Assembly: GCA_024231905.1 (NCBI GenBank)
Contig: JAAEQC010000143.1
Coordinates: 1 to 64,000 of the forward strand
Source: a bacterium
GTDB taxonomy: Bacteria > Krumholzibacteriota > Krumholzibacteriia > LZORAL124-64-63
Length of the DNA stretch: 64,000 nucleotides
Direction: 5' to 3'
This document shows, one piece after another, positions 16,823-34,090 of the stretch (position 1 is its first letter; each line of letters starts with the position of its first letter). The notes under the pieces were generated by a model. The model made no database searches. It saw only the letters and a list, made by a program, of their open reading frames with translations, and was not told the DNA's origin. A program made the position numbers and the translations under genes.

Positions 16823-17817
16823 TGCGCACCGCGGGCAGGACCGTCGCGGCCGTCGGCCTGTGCGTCCTGATGGCGACGGCCGGTTGCGCCGGTGGCGGCG
16901 CGGCCGGGACCGGTACCGTGCGCGCCCGGACCGTGAGCGCACCGCGACCGGGCACGACCCCGGTGTCGGTGGTCTTCCTCGAGGCCCACGAGAACGTTCC
17001 CGAAGCTCCCTACTATCCCCTGGAAGGCCTGGCCGGTTGCGCCTTCACCGACGACGGCACCCTGGTGATCTGCGACGAGAAGCGCGGCGCGGTCCACGGC
17101 CTGGATTCGGGCAACCGCCGCTGGTACGAATTCGACGTGCCCTCGGCGCGTCCCTACCGGCCCATCGACGTGCTGGCCGACGGCTTCAAGATCCTGGTCC
17201 TGGACCGGGGCAACGCCGCGGTCTTCCGCTTCGAACTGGGCGGCGCCTTCCGCGATCGCGTTTTGGATGTGCGCAACGCCGATCCGGCCGTGCACACGGA
17301 CCCTGCGGGCTTCGCCATGGACCGCGACGGCCGCATGGTCGTCGCCGACCTGGGCGAACAGAATCTGCTCCTGCTCGACGCCTTCCTGGAGCCGGTCATG
17401 CGTCTGGGTGAGGCCGGGCGCTTCGAGGACCAGTTCAACGACCCGGCGGGACTCGTCTTCCTGGCCGACGGATCCCTGGTGGCCGTGGACCGGGGCAACC
17501 GGCGCCTGGCCCTGTACGGTCGCCTGGGTTTCTTTGAGTCCCTGGTGGGCGGTGGTCCGCCCGACACCAACCCCTTCGCGGCGCCCCGGGGTGTGGCCCG
17601 GGACCGGTTTGACAACCTCTTCGTGGCGGACTCCGGCAACGGCCTCGTCCACGTATTCGACCGCCGGCAGCGGCTGCTCTTCTCCGCGGGCGCCGAGGTG
17701 GCGGTGGCCGGAATTCCCGAGTCGCCGGTGGGTGTCGCCGTGAGCGAGGGCGGCCTCCTGGCTGTGACCGACCGCGCACGGTCGGCGGTGCTGGTTTACC
17801 GGATCGTCTACGAGTAA
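16822..17817 (+). CDS. NHL-repeat (beta-propeller) lipoprotein
   Basis: 331 residues. The N-terminus (LCVLMATAGC) resembles a lipoprotein signal with Cys about residue 19; the lipobox is not perfect. The body is a series of NHL/SMP-30-like blades, recognisable by repeated G-F-x-D-x-D/G and V-x-D-x-G-N segments: GCAFTDDGTLVICDEK, FAMDRDGRMVVADLG, LVFLADGSLVAVDRGN, VARDRFDNLFVADSGN and VAVSEGGLLAVTD. Such six-bladed propellers bind ligands or proteins; no enzyme is implied. Start and stop overlap neighbours by one base on both sides (TGATG and TAATG), so it sits inside a tightly coupled envelope operon. Confidence 0.8.
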   Translation: MRTAGRTVAAVGLCVLMATAGCAGGGAAGTGTVRARTVSAPRPGTTPVSVVFLEAHENVPEAPYYPLEGLAGCAFTDDGTLVICDEKRGAVHGLDSGNRRWYEFDVPSARPYRPIDVLADGFKILVLDRGNAAVFRFELGGAFRDRVLDVRNADPAVHTDPAGFAMDRDGRMVVADLGEQNLLLLDAFLEPVMRLGEAGRFEDQFNDPAGLVFLADGSLVAVDRGNRRLALYGRLGFFESLVGGGPPDTNPFAAPRGVARDRFDNLFVADSGNGLVHVFDRRQRLLFSAGAEVAVAGIPESPVGVAVSEGGLLAVTDRARSAVLVYRIVYE

Positions 17818-20800
17818 TGGACCGCCGAGGGCACGGGGGCGGCCAACTCCTGCTGCTGGCGATCGTGGCCTTCATGGCCCCGTCGGCGCCGGCGGCCGCA
17901 CAGGCTCCCGGGGACGACGCACCCCCGGTCGATCTTCCTCTCGAACAGGAATTCCACGTGGTGCCCGCCGGCACGGCTCCCCTGCAACTGGCCCACGGTC
18001 GGGTGTCTCCCGACAGCCTCCGCGTCAACGTCGACGGCCGTTCCTGGGTGCGGGACACGGACTACCGCCTGCGCGCCCGCAGCGGCGTGGTGGTTCCCCT
18101 GCGGCCCTGGCGGGTGACCACCTCCGCCGAGCCGGGGGACGACCGGGCGGTGGTGGTCGTCACCTACCGCTTCCAACCCATACCCCTGGTGTCGCGCCTG
18201 GACCTGCGGACGGTGGTGGCCGCTCCGCCCCGCGCGGCGCTGGACGACGGGACAGGATCGTCTGTCCGGTCGTCGACCGCCCTGGCAGCTCGCACGGACA
18301 ATCTCCAGGTCACCGGCTCCAAGACGGTGCAGGTGGCCTCGGGCTCCCGTCGCGAGCTCACCGTGGACCAGAACCTGCGCCTGAACATCGCCGGCCAACT
18401 CACCGAGGACATCGCCGTCCGCGCTTTCCTTTCCGACGACAACCTGCCCGTGATTCCCGAGGGCAATACGGAAGAGCTGCGGGACATCGACAAGGTTTTC
18501 GTGGAACTGCGGAGCCGGCGCTGGGGCGCCACCCTGGGCGACTTCGTGGCCGAGCGCGGCGGCAGTCGTTTCGGGCGGTACCGACGCAAACTCCAGGGCG
18601 TGGCGGCGCGGGCCAACCCCGACGGCGGCCGGGCCGAGGTGCTGGCCGGTTCGCCCCGGGGCATCTACCGCACCCTGCAGATCCGCGGCCAGGAGTCCAA
18701 CCAGGGACCGTATTTCCTGGCGGGCACCAGTGCCGGCGGAAACCTCTTCGTGGTGGCCGGTTCCGAGCGCGTGACCATGGACGGGCAGCCCCTTACCAGG
18801 GGGGCGGACCGGGACTACATCATCGACTATGTCCAGGGCTCCATCACCTTCACCTACCGCCGGCTCATCACCGCCGAGACCACCATCGTGGTGGAATTCG
18901 AAGAGGGGGAAGGACCCTACGGCCGCACCGTGGTCGGCGGCGGCGGCGGTGCCGACTTCACTCTGCCTATCCGGGGCCTGATCGGCGCCCTGGATGTTCG
19001 CGTGATACGGGAACGGGACGATCCCAAGCGATTGCGTACCGGCGAGTTGGCCGAAGAGGATGAGGCGGTCCTGGCAGCGGCCGGCGACGACCCCCTGCGA
19101 GCGGTGGCGGACGGGGTCACCGCGACCTTGTCCGGCGAGGGCGACTACCGCCTCGACGCCGGCAGCGGCCCGGGCGTCTACGTTTTCGAGGAAGGCGGCG
19201 CCGACTACGCCGTGGTCTTCTACTACGCCGGCCCGGGGCTCGGGAACTACACCCTCGAGAGGGTCACTACCACCGGCACCCGGGTCTACGTCCACGTGGG
19301 GACCGGCGGCGGATCCTACCGCATCGGCCGACCCCTGGACCTGCCCGAGTCCCGCACGGTCATGACCATGACGGCCAGCCTGGGCGACACGGCCGGCGCC
19401 CACCTGGCGGCCGAGTGGGATGTCTCCAGCCATGACCGCAACCTGGTGTCCAAGGTGGACGACCACGACAACTCGGGCCAGGCGGCGGCGGTGAACGTGG
19501 CCCTGCCGGGGCGGCATGTGGGCCGGGGCGTCCTCGATCTGGCGGCCTTCTACCAGACCCGCGCGGCCGCTTTCCGTGGCTTCGAACCGGACCGCAACGT
19601 CTTCGATTACGACGACTGGGGTCTGGCCGACCGGGCCCGCCGCCCGGGTTTCCTGGCCGAAGGCGACCGTGAAGCAGGAGCGCAGCTGGGCTGGCGCACC
19701 GGCAGCGAGGGCCGACGCTTGGCGGTGGGCGGTCGCCTGGGCACCCTGGAACACGGTCTGGCGACCACCGCCGAGCGCAGGTCAGCCAACGGGGAATGGA
19801 CCATGGCCGGCGGCCACGGCCGCCACGGCTGGCTGCGGGCCCGGGCCGACGACGCGACCGATCCCCTGGACAGCGAACGCGTGACCACCGAGCACCACCT
19901 GGACTGGCGCCTGGGGCCGGTGGTCCCCGAGGGTGGCTACCGCCTGCAGCGCTGGGAGGACGCGGCCATGTTGGGCGCCAGGGCTGCCGGTTTCCGCCAC
20001 GAGGAGTGGAGCGGTGGCCTGTCCGGAGCGCCCGGTGGTCCCTTGGCCTGGCGGGCGGGCTTCAAACGGGGCCGGGCCGACTCCCTGCGCGCGGGTGTCT
20101 GGCAGGAGGAACGGGACACCCGCACCACCACCGCTTCGATCACCACCGGCCGCTTCGCCGGCATGCGCCTGGTGGGCGAGGGGACCCTGCGGCGTATCGT
20201 GCGTCCCGGCGGCGACGACGAGACCACCCGCCTGGCCCGGGCCAACCTCTCCGGCGCGTGGGAGCGCACGGCCAGCGACTGGTCCCTGGGCTACCGGGTG
20301 GACAACAGCCGCTCGGTGGTGCGGGACCGCCAGGTGGTCTTCGTGGGCGAGGGCCTGGGGGACTACGACCGCGACGGCAACTACGTGGGGCCGGAGCAGG
20401 GGGACCACGATCTTGTGCTGGCCGCCACGGACAGCCTGCTGGCCACCACGGCGGTGCAGACCGACCTGCAGTGGCGCCAGGGTTTCGACTTCCTGGGTTC
20501 CGAGCGCTGGTACGGCGCCTGGTCCTTCCTGACCGTGGCCCAGGCCGAGGGCCGCAGCACCACCGAGGAAGTGGGCCGTCTGCTGGTCCTGGATCCGGCG
20601 GTGCTCTTCGACCGGGAAAGCGCCGTGCTGGGCGACCTGACCTGGCGCCAGGAACTCACCCTCCTGGAACACCTGAAGTCCGTGGATCTCAGGGGAGTGT
20701 GGAACTTCCGCCAGACCCGTGACCGCCAGTACGCCACCCACCCGGAGGATCGCTACACCCGCAATCTCCAGGTGAACGGCAATGTGAGCCTGTCCCGCCG

Positions 20801-21243
20801 GTCGTCCCTGCGTTTGCGGTGGGTTCGGGAGGACGAACGCCGTTTCACCGAGGAAGGCGCCACCAGTTCCCGCCGCAGCTACACCTCCCTGCTGCAGCGT
20901 TACGAGACGGCCTGGAACTGGCGGCCCATGCCCGATCTGCGTCTGTCATTGCAGGGGGAGTACGTGACACGGGACGATGCCGTATCCACGGTCGAGCAAA
21001 CGGAATTCGCCCTGCGTCCGTCGGGACGCCACCGCTTCGCCGGGGCCTGGTCCGTGCAGGCGGATCTGCGCTGGGCCGAGGTGGAATCGCAGGAATCGGC
21101 GGGGACCGTGCGCCCCTGGTTCTACCCGGAGGCCGGCGCCAACGTGGAGTCCACCCTACGCCTGGCCTGGGACCCCACCCGCTTCCTGGCCGTGTCCGCC
21201 AGCTGGTTCAGCCGCAAGCAGGGCGAGAGGAGGTGGCAGCACG

Positions 21244-27912
<6,669 letters not shown>

Positions 27913-27916
<4 letters not shown>

Positions 27917-29265
27917 GTCACAAGCACCGTGTCAGTCCCGGCGCGACCGATCGTGGCGACGTCGTGGACCTGCTGGTCACGAACATCGGCGAGCTGTGCA
28001 CGATCCACGACCCGGACCTGGACGAGTCCGTGCCGCGGCGGCGGGAGGATCTGGGCGCCTTGAACGCCATCGCCGGCGCCGCCTTGGCCGTGGGCGACGG
28101 CAAGGTCGTGGCCTGGGGGGAGGAGGAGGCCCTGGTACGCGAATTATGGGGCGAAACGGGATTGAATCCCGCCGTGGAGACGGTGGACGCCGGCGGAGCC
28201 TGTGTGGTTCCCGGCTACGTGGATCCTCATACCCATGCGATCTTCGGCCGCACCCGGCAGGATGAGTACGAGCGGCGCATCCGGGGCGAGTCCTACCTGG
28301 AGATCGCGGCTGCCGGCGGCGGCATCCAGTCCTCGGTGAAGGACCTGCGCCAGCGTTCGGAGCAGGAACTGGTGGACCTGGCGGTGCCGCGCCTGCGGGA
28401 GATGCTGCGCCACGGCACGACCACCGTCGAGATCAAGAGCGGCTACGGACTCGACCTGGACTGGGAGCTCATGATGCTGCGCGCGGCGGGGGCCGCGGCC
28501 CGGGAGGCCGGCATCGGACTCGTGCGAACCTGCCTGGCCGCCCACGAAATTCCGCCCGAGTACCGTGGCGACCGCGAGAAGTACCTCGACATCATCTGCC
28601 GGGAGATCCTGCCCCGGGTCGCGGCGGAGCAGCTGGCCGACCGGGTCGACGTGTTCTGCGAGCCCAGCGTCTTCACCCTGGCGGAATCGGAGCGGATCCT
28701 CGCCGAGGCGTCGGGCCTCGCCCTGGGCGGCACGATCCACGCCGACGAGCTGGAACCCTACGGCGGCGCGATCCTGGCCGATAGGCTCGGCGCCGAATCG
28801 GCCGACCACCTCATCGAGATCGACGACGCGGGCATCGCGGCCCTGGCCGACTCCCGCACGGTGGCGGTTCTTCTCCCAGGCACGGTCTTCACCCTGGGGC
28901 TGGACCATTACGCCCCGGCGCGGAAGATGATCGACGCCGGTTGCGCCCTGGCCCTGGCCACGGACTTCAATCCGGGTAGCTGCCCGATTCTCTCGGTGCC
29001 CCTGATCCAGGCCATCGCCTGCACCCAGATGCGTCTGACCCCGGCGGAAGCCCTGGTGGCGTCCACCCGGAACCCTGCTTTCGCCCTGGATATGGCCCAC
29101 GCGGTGGGCTCCCTGGCGCCCCACCAGACCGCCGATTTCCTCATTCTCGACGGTGACGACCACCGGTTGGTTCCCTACCGTGCGGGACACAATCCGGTAC
29201 GGGCGGTATTCTCGGGCGGCAAGAAGGTTTTTTCTCAATCGTCGCGCCCTTTGAACGATGTATGA
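27913..29265 (+). CDS. hutI: Imidazolonepropionase
   Basis: HutI hydrolyses 4-imidazolone-5-propanoate to N-formimino-glutamate in histidine degradation. The 450-residue protein from the ATG at 27913 is an amidohydrolase-fold enzyme of slightly more than the usual length (~410). The metal site is DPHTHAIF, with further ligands expected from the conserved His in CLAAHEIP and GTIHADEL and the Asp in ATDFNPGS. Family blocks FGRTRQDEYERRIRGESY and EIKSGYGL bind substrate. It overlaps the helicase stop by four bases (ATGA) and has GGAGGATCC upstream. No hutH, hutU or hutG is present, so the pathway context is missing here; the assignment rests on sequence alone. Confidence 0.95.
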
Positions 29266-29349
29266 ACGGTAGCCCGGAACCGGAGCCCTGCGACGCGAGG
29301 TCGTGAACCGGTTCTTGGCGCCAAGCATCGCAGCAACGGGGGTCGCTCC

Positions 29350-30969
29350 TTGTCGAAGCTCAGTCAACTCAAGAAGGACGCCTACCAGGCCGGCAAGAAG
29401 CGGAACTGGGATGAGGCGGTCTCCCTGTACGAGCGCATCCTCGAACAGGATAAAAACAACCCGACCGTCATCAACGAACTCGGTGACCTCTGCCTCAAGG
29501 CGGGCAAGACTCCCCAGGCCGTGCGCTATTTCCTGAGCGCCGCCGCCAAGTACCGCCAGACCGGTTTGCTGAACAACGCCGTCGCCATCTACAAGAAGAT
29601 CCTCCGCTACGAGGGCGCGAACCTGAACGCCCACTGGTACCTGGCCGAGACCCGCGCCTCCCAGGGGCTCCTGGTCGAAGGCGAGAACCACGGTCTGCAC
29701 TTCCTGGAGCACTCCCGGAACCTGACTGCGGACATCAAGGAGATCTTCCTCAAACGCTGCCTGCAGCTCTTCGAACTGTATCCCCAGAGCCAGCCCATTC
29801 TTGAACGCCTGGTCCAGGTCTTCCGCACCTGGGATCTGAATCTGGAAGCGGCGCGGGCGGGGTGCCTGCTGGCTTGTGGCCAGTGGGACGCGGGCGAACA
29901 GGATGCGGCCCGCTCCGAGGTGGAAACCCTGCACGAACGCGTGCCCGAGCTTGCCAACTACCCCGAGTGGACCCAGTGGCAGCAGCGCGTCAATCCCGAC
30001 GGTGGCTCGTCCGGATCCTATTCGGACTTCGGAGCCGTCGACCTGGCCGGGCAGAGTCCGGCTGCCGAGGAGACGCCGAAACCCCCGGCCGCCGCCCCGG
30101 ATCAGGAAACCAACGCTACGTCCCCGGCCACGGACGGGCCAAGCCGCACCGCGACCCCGGCGGCCGAACCCGCGCCGTCGGCCGGGGACGAACCACTTGC
30201 CGACGAGCCGGCGCCCGCTGCGGAGAAGCCCGCAGTCGAAGAACCGGTAATCGAGAAGCCTGCCGCGGAGGCGCCCACCGCCGCGACCCCGGCCCAGGAC
30301 GGCGAAGGCTGCATCAGCATTGACGCCGACGGTGACGCGGATCTCAACGAACTGCTGGGCGCGGCCGTGGCCGGTGTGGAGCAGGCCACCGAGACGGAGG
30401 CCCCCGAAAACATCGAGGCCGATCCCTTCGCGGCGGCCCCGGCGGAACCGGAGGCTCCGGCAGACGACGACGCGCCGGTGGATCTGCTGGCGGAGATCCT
30501 GGCCGACGACTCGAACCTGCTCGAGGGCGGGGCCGAGTCCCAGATGGCTTCCATCACCCGCGAGATCGGCTCCCAGCTCGGCGGCGACGGCGACGAGGCC
30601 GATCCCTCGGGCCTGTACGACCAGGGCACCGTCTACCTGGAGATGGGCATGTATGACGAGGCCTGCGCGGCCTTCTCCAGCGCGGCCGCCAGCGGAGACC
30701 AGAGCGTGGTCCTCAGGGCCCGCGAGATGTGGGCCGAGACCCTCCAGCGATCCAACCGCGTGGACGAGGCTGTCACCATCCTGCGTGACGGCCTGGTGGG
30801 CATGACGCCGGGCGCCCCGGAGCACCTGGGCATGCTCTACAATCTGGGCAAGACCTGCGCCAAGGCCGGCCGGAACGACGAGGCCGCCGAGGTCTTCGGT
30901 GGAATCGTCGAGTTCGACGAGAACTACCTGGACGTCCGCGACCTCATGTCGGCCTTGTCCACGGCCTGA
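29350..30969 (+). CDS. TPR-repeat protein with acidic Pro/Ala-rich linker
   Basis: 539 residues from a TTG start with a GGGGGT site. There is no signal peptide, so it is probably cytoplasmic. The N-terminal ~200 residues are tetratricopeptide repeats (RNWDEAVSLYERILEQDKNNP, then KTPQAVRYFLSAAAKYRQTG). Residues about 235-395 form a long disordered linker rich in Pro, Ala, Glu and Asp. A second TPR block closes the protein (GLYDQGTVYLEMGMYDEACAAF; NRVDEAVTILRDGL; GRNDEAAEVFGGIV). Two TPR ends joined by a flexible acidic linker suggest a scaffold that brings two partners together. The 84-base gap upstream contains a perfect 12-base palindrome (CTTGGCGCCAAG, 29314-29325). Function unknown. Confidence 0.8.
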   Translation: MSKLSQLKKDAYQAGKKRNWDEAVSLYERILEQDKNNPTVINELGDLCLKAGKTPQAVRYFLSAAAKYRQTGLLNNAVAIYKKILRYEGANLNAHWYLAETRASQGLLVEGENHGLHFLEHSRNLTADIKEIFLKRCLQLFELYPQSQPILERLVQVFRTWDLNLEAARAGCLLACGQWDAGEQDAARSEVETLHERVPELANYPEWTQWQQRVNPDGGSSGSYSDFGAVDLAGQSPAAEETPKPPAAAPDQETNATSPATDGPSRTATPAAEPAPSAGDEPLADEPAPAAEKPAVEEPVIEKPAAEAPTAATPAQDGEGCISIDADGDADLNELLGAAVAGVEQATETEAPENIEADPFAAAPAEPEAPADDDAPVDLLAEILADDSNLLEGGAESQMASITREIGSQLGGDGDEADPSGLYDQGTVYLEMGMYDEACAAFSSAAASGDQSVVLRAREMWAETLQRSNRVDEAVTILRDGLVGMTPGAPEHLGMLYNLGKTCAKAGRNDEAAEVFGGIVEFDENYLDVRDLMSALSTA

Positions 30970-30992
30970 CACCTCCTGCGCGAACCCGCTTC

Positions 30993-31021
30993 GGACCCCA
31001 GGGGAACCTTGCCTGGGGTCC
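30993..31021 (+). terminator. Strong hairpin after the TPR gene
   Basis: GGACCCCAGG (30993-31002) pairs perfectly with CCTGGGGTCC (31012-31021) around a nine-base loop. It lies 24 bases after the TPR-gene stop. There is no T-tract after it, so it may be a weak terminator or an RNA-processing element. Its right arm overlaps the -35 region of the promoter predicted at 31009-31037. Confidence 0.55.
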
Positions 31022-31037
31022 ACCGTTCACCTAAGAT
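31009..31037 (+). promoter_or_regulatory. Predicted promoter giving a leaderless mRNA for the ECF-S/barrel fusion
   Basis: TTGCCT (31009-31014) and TAAGAT (31032-31037) are spaced by 17 bases. The usual start point, seven bases after the -10, would be the A of the ATG at 31044. No ribosome-binding sequence precedes that ATG, which agrees with a leaderless transcript. The element overlaps the right arm of the upstream hairpin. Confidence 0.45.
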
Positions 31038-31043
31038 GCCGCC

Positions 31044-33638
31044 ATGACCGCACCGCGTCAGCCAACGGCCAACCGTTCGGTCCGGCAGCCCGTCCTGCTG
31101 GGCCTTTTTGCTGGTGTGGCGGTCGGCGTCGGATATCTCCTGGCCGGGGTCCCCAATGTGGAGCTCATGACGCTGGTCATCATGCTGGCCGGAGCGACCC
31201 TGGGTGCGGTCCGGGGCGCGGCGGTGGGCGTGGTGGCGGAAGCGATTTTTTCGGTGGGATCGCCCTACGGCATGGCGGCCCCGCCGTTGCTGGCGGCCCA
31301 GTTGGCGGGCATGGCTCTGGCCGGGGTGACCGGGGCGGCGTTGCGGATGGCGCTGGAACGGACCGACCGGCCGGCGCGCAGGACCGTGACGGCAGGGGTC
31401 GTGGGAGCGTCGACGGCGCTGGTCTTCGATCTCCTGACCAACGTCGGCAGCATCATCGGTTATGAACTCGACCCGCGTTTGGTCTTCGGAGGCGCCTTGG
31501 GCTTCAACCTCATCCACATGGCTTCAGTGGCCACGGCCACGGCGGCGGTCTTCCCGGCGCTGGCGCCGCGGCTCAGGCTGTTGGTGCGCAGTTCCCTGGT
31601 GGGTCGGACGGCGCCGCTGGTGCTGGCGATCCTGCTGACCGGCGGCGTGGCCGAGTCCCGGGCCCAGGGCGCGCCGACCGACTCCACGGGTCTGGCCCTT
31701 CCCGATACTGCCACGACGACGGCGGCCACGCAGCCGACGAGCGACCTGCCCGCGCCCACCGAAGGCCCGGGGGTCGAACTGGGCTGGGAGCGCCCTCTCT
31801 GGCAGCCCTTCGCCTGGGACATCCTCGATTGGTACGACTGGTATTCGCCCTACCTGGCCGTGCGCGAAGCGGGCCTGGGCGGCGCGGCCGTGGTCTTCGG
31901 GGAAGCCGGGACTTCGCCGGCGCCCCTGGTCACCGTGGACGACGTGCCCTGGGGTACGGGTCACGCCCTGGTGGACGATCCCTGGCTCGCTCCCATCCAG
32001 GGCCTGGAGGTGGGAACCGACGGCTGGTTCACCGACGGCCTGGGGGGCACCGCCGGCCGGCTGAACCTGCGTACGGCGGACCCGGATCCGGAGAAGGCCG
32101 TTTCCGAATACCGCGGCGTCAAGGGCCGCCACGAGTCCTACATGCGGGGCATCCACGTGCTGACGCCCCGAGCCGATTGGCGGGCTTCGCTCTCCTTCGA
32201 CGAGGTCATCGACAAAGAAGCCTGGAACTACACGGACGTGTCCGACGAGGAGCGTTACCTGCTCGTGGATCCGGAGTTCCCCGGACACGGCAAAGTGCGC
32301 CAGAGCCGGACGCGCATCTCCCGGCTGCTGGACGACGAGACGGGACTCGACCTGGAGATATCCAACGGCCGGGTCACCCGCGACGACGCTCCGGCCTGGG
32401 GCGCTCTGCACCGCGAGGTCTGGGACACGGGTCTCGCGGCCACGGCCTACGGCCGGCGGGCGGGCCTACGCTGGCGAACGATCCTGCACTGGCGCGACCG
32501 GGACGTCCAGTGGGGTGCACGGCCCACCGGCGTCGACTCCACCGAAAACCACCGAAAACTGGGCTCTTCCCGGGAGGGCCTGATCCTCTCGTTACGGCAG
32601 GCGCAATCGGCGCCTCCGGCACTGCCGGACTCGGCGGCCGGCGACAGCACCGTTCCGCCGGCTCCGTTCGCGGTCGAGGGCCCGGGCGGTCTCTTCCTGA
32701 ACCTGACCGTCCACAACTGGCGGGTCGTCGATACGGTGGACATCCTGGCCACCTTGCGGCCCGAGGTGGGCGAAACCTCCGGCCACGGCCAGACCGCTAC
32801 CCTGGATCTGGGAGACGAGCTCACCCTGGGTCCGGTCCGCGTGGAAGCCGCCCTGGGCGGCCGCTGGGACGATCACGCCGGCGTAGCCCCCGCCGGACGT
32901 CTGGCTGTGGGGGGCGCCGGCGACCGGCCCGCCTGGCGCCTGGAAATCGCGCGTGACGGCCGCGGTCCCCGCAGTGACGAACTGTTGACGCTCGTGGACC
33001 GGCCGGCGGGTCTGGGCGACACCGCCACCATGCTCCCCAATCCCGATCTGGGCCACGAAAACACCTTACGCGCGGGCCTGGCGGTGAATCTGGCCCTCCT
33101 GGGCAACGAACTTGCACTGAACGCGGGCGCCCGCCGCCTCCGCGACGGCATCGCCTGGGAGCCCCTGCCCGGCGAGGATTTCGTGGGCCGGTGGGAGAAC
33201 GGCCTGGAGATGGACAGCGTGCGCCTGACCGCGCGCCTGGCCCGCCAGGGCCGTTTCCTGGGCTGGGGACGGATCATGCTGGAGGGCACGTGGCGGGCGT
33301 TCGACGAAAAGATGGGCCAGGCGCCAAGCCTACCACCCAAGGACACGTACCGACTCCACCTCATGTGGGAGAACCACTTCTTCCAGGAGGACGGGGTCCT
33401 GCAGCTGGGCCTGATCAGCACCCGGCGGGGGGCCATGGACGATCCCTGGGACATCACGCGCACGACCCATCTGCCGGCCCGAACGGTCCACGACCTTCTG
33501 GTGGGATTCCGGCTGGTGGGGGTGGAACTCTCCCTGGCCTTCCGCAACCTCCAGGGCGAGCGCGTCCCCCTGAGCTACCTGACCAACAGCAGCGGACAGG
33601 AAGTGGACATGCGCCTGCGCTGGGCCTTCCGCTACTAG
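31044..33638 (+). CDS. Fusion: ECF transporter S-component domain + TonB-receptor-like outer-membrane barrel
   Basis: One 864-residue frame with two modules that normally sit in different membranes. Residues ~18-170 are six hydrophobic helices resembling an ECF-transporter S component (PNVELMTLVIMLAGATLG, then FSVGSPYGMAAPPLLAAQL), the substrate-binding part of vitamin importers. An Arg-rich stretch (RLRLLVRSSLVGR) and a signal-peptide-like helix follow, with a signal-peptidase-I-type site after A207 (AESRA/QGAP). After a Thr/Pro linker, residues ~250-345 resemble a degenerate TonB-receptor plug (PLVTVDDVPWGTG; GTAGRLNLRTAD), then alternating barrel strands to the end LRWAFRY. The S component would finish with its C-terminus in the cytoplasm, so the extra helix could export the barrel. 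Substrate unknown. No stop or frameshift separates the parts. Confidence 0.75.
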   Translation: MTAPRQPTANRSVRQPVLLGLFAGVAVGVGYLLAGVPNVELMTLVIMLAGATLGAVRGAAVGVVAEAIFSVGSPYGMAAPPLLAAQLAGMALAGVTGAALRMALERTDRPARRTVTAGVVGASTALVFDLLTNVGSIIGYELDPRLVFGGALGFNLIHMASVATATAAVFPALAPRLRLLVRSSLVGRTAPLVLAILLTGGVAESRAQGAPTDSTGLALPDTATTTAATQPTSDLPAPTEGPGVELGWERPLWQPFAWDILDWYDWYSPYLAVREAGLGGAAVVFGEAGTSPAPLVTVDDVPWGTGHALVDDPWLAPIQGLEVGTDGWFTDGLGGTAGRLNLRTADPDPEKAVSEYRGVKGRHESYMRGIHVLTPRADWRASLSFDEVIDKEAWNYTDVSDEERYLLVDPEFPGHGKVRQSRTRISRLLDDETGLDLEISNGRVTRDDAPAWGALHREVWDTGLAATAYGRRAGLRWRTILHWRDRDVQWGARPTGVDSTENHRKLGSSREGLILSLRQAQSAPPALPDSAAGDSTVPPAPFAVEGPGGLFLNLTVHNWRVVDTVDILATLRPEVGETSGHGQTATLDLGDELTLGPVRVEAALGGRWDDHAGVAPAGRLAVGGAGDRPAWRLEIARDGRGPRSDELLTLVDRPAGLGDTATMLPNPDLGHENTLRAGLAVNLALLGNELALNAGARRLRDGIAWEPLPGEDFVGRWENGLEMDSVRLTARLARQGRFLGWGRIMLEGTWRAFDEKMGQAPSLPPKDTYRLHLMWENHFFQEDGVLQLGLISTRRGAMDDPWDITRTTHLPARTVHDLLVGFRLVGVELSLAFRNLQGERVPLSYLTNSSGQEVDMRLRWAFRY

Positions 33639-33658
33639 ATCGCTCCCGCCGCCGCCGG

Positions 33659-34090
33659 TTGCCGCTCCTGTCGACCCGCCAGCGCCTGGGTATTCTCCTG
33701 GCCTTCCTGGTGGTCCTGGGCGGCCGCGCCGTGCGCCACTATCTGTTGCTGGGGCCGGAAGGCCACTGGCGCGAGGAACTGTGGCTCGACGCGGTACTGG
33801 CTGCCGCCGAACCTCCGGCGCCCCCGCCGGCACCCCCGCCCAAGCCGCAGCTCACCACGCCTTTACCGGTGAACACCTGTTCTGTGGACAGCCTGACCAT
33901 GTTGCCGGGGGTGGGACCGGTGCTCGCCGGGCGCATGGCCGCCGCCCGGACCGCCGCCGGACCTTTCCGGGACGCGGCCGACCTGCAAAGGGTCAAGGGA
34001 ATCGGACCCGCGCTCAGCGCCCGCCTGGGCCCCCTGGTGTTGTTCACCGGGACCGCCAGCGTTGATTCCATCCCCTCCGGCGACCGCTAG
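33659..34090 (+). CDS. ComEA-like helix-hairpin-helix protein, membrane-anchored
   Basis: About 143 residues from a TTG at 33659; the start is uncertain because no good ribosome site is visible and the frame stays open upstream inside the previous gene. The N-terminus has one hydrophobic helix (LGILLAFLVVLGG), then a Pro-rich spacer (PPAPPPAPPPKP). The C-terminal ~65 residues hold two helix-hairpin-helix motifs: LTMLPGVGPVLAGRMAAAR and LQRVKGIGPALSARLGPLV. This is the layout of ComEA, the periplasmic DNA receptor of natural transformation, which works with type IV pili. A pilus cluster follows directly and dprA lies further downstream, which supports that reading. Confidence 0.75.
   Translation: MPLLSTRQRLGILLAFLVVLGGRAVRHYLLLGPEGHWREELWLDAVLAAAEPPAPPPAPPPKPQLTTPLPVNTCSVDSLTMLPGVGPVLAGRMAAARTAAGPFRDAADLQRVKGIGPALSARLGPLVLFTGTASVDSIPSGDR

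Noticed and set aside
19060-19365. Small + strand frames inside the large outer-membrane protein gene
   Set aside because: Thr/Ala/Arg/Trp-rich, typical frame-shift shadows of GC-rich coding DNA.
28144-31023. Minus-strand frame of 959 codons across hutI and the TPR gene
   Set aside because: It spans two well-supported + strand genes and reads as low-complexity Gly/Arg/Val sequence.
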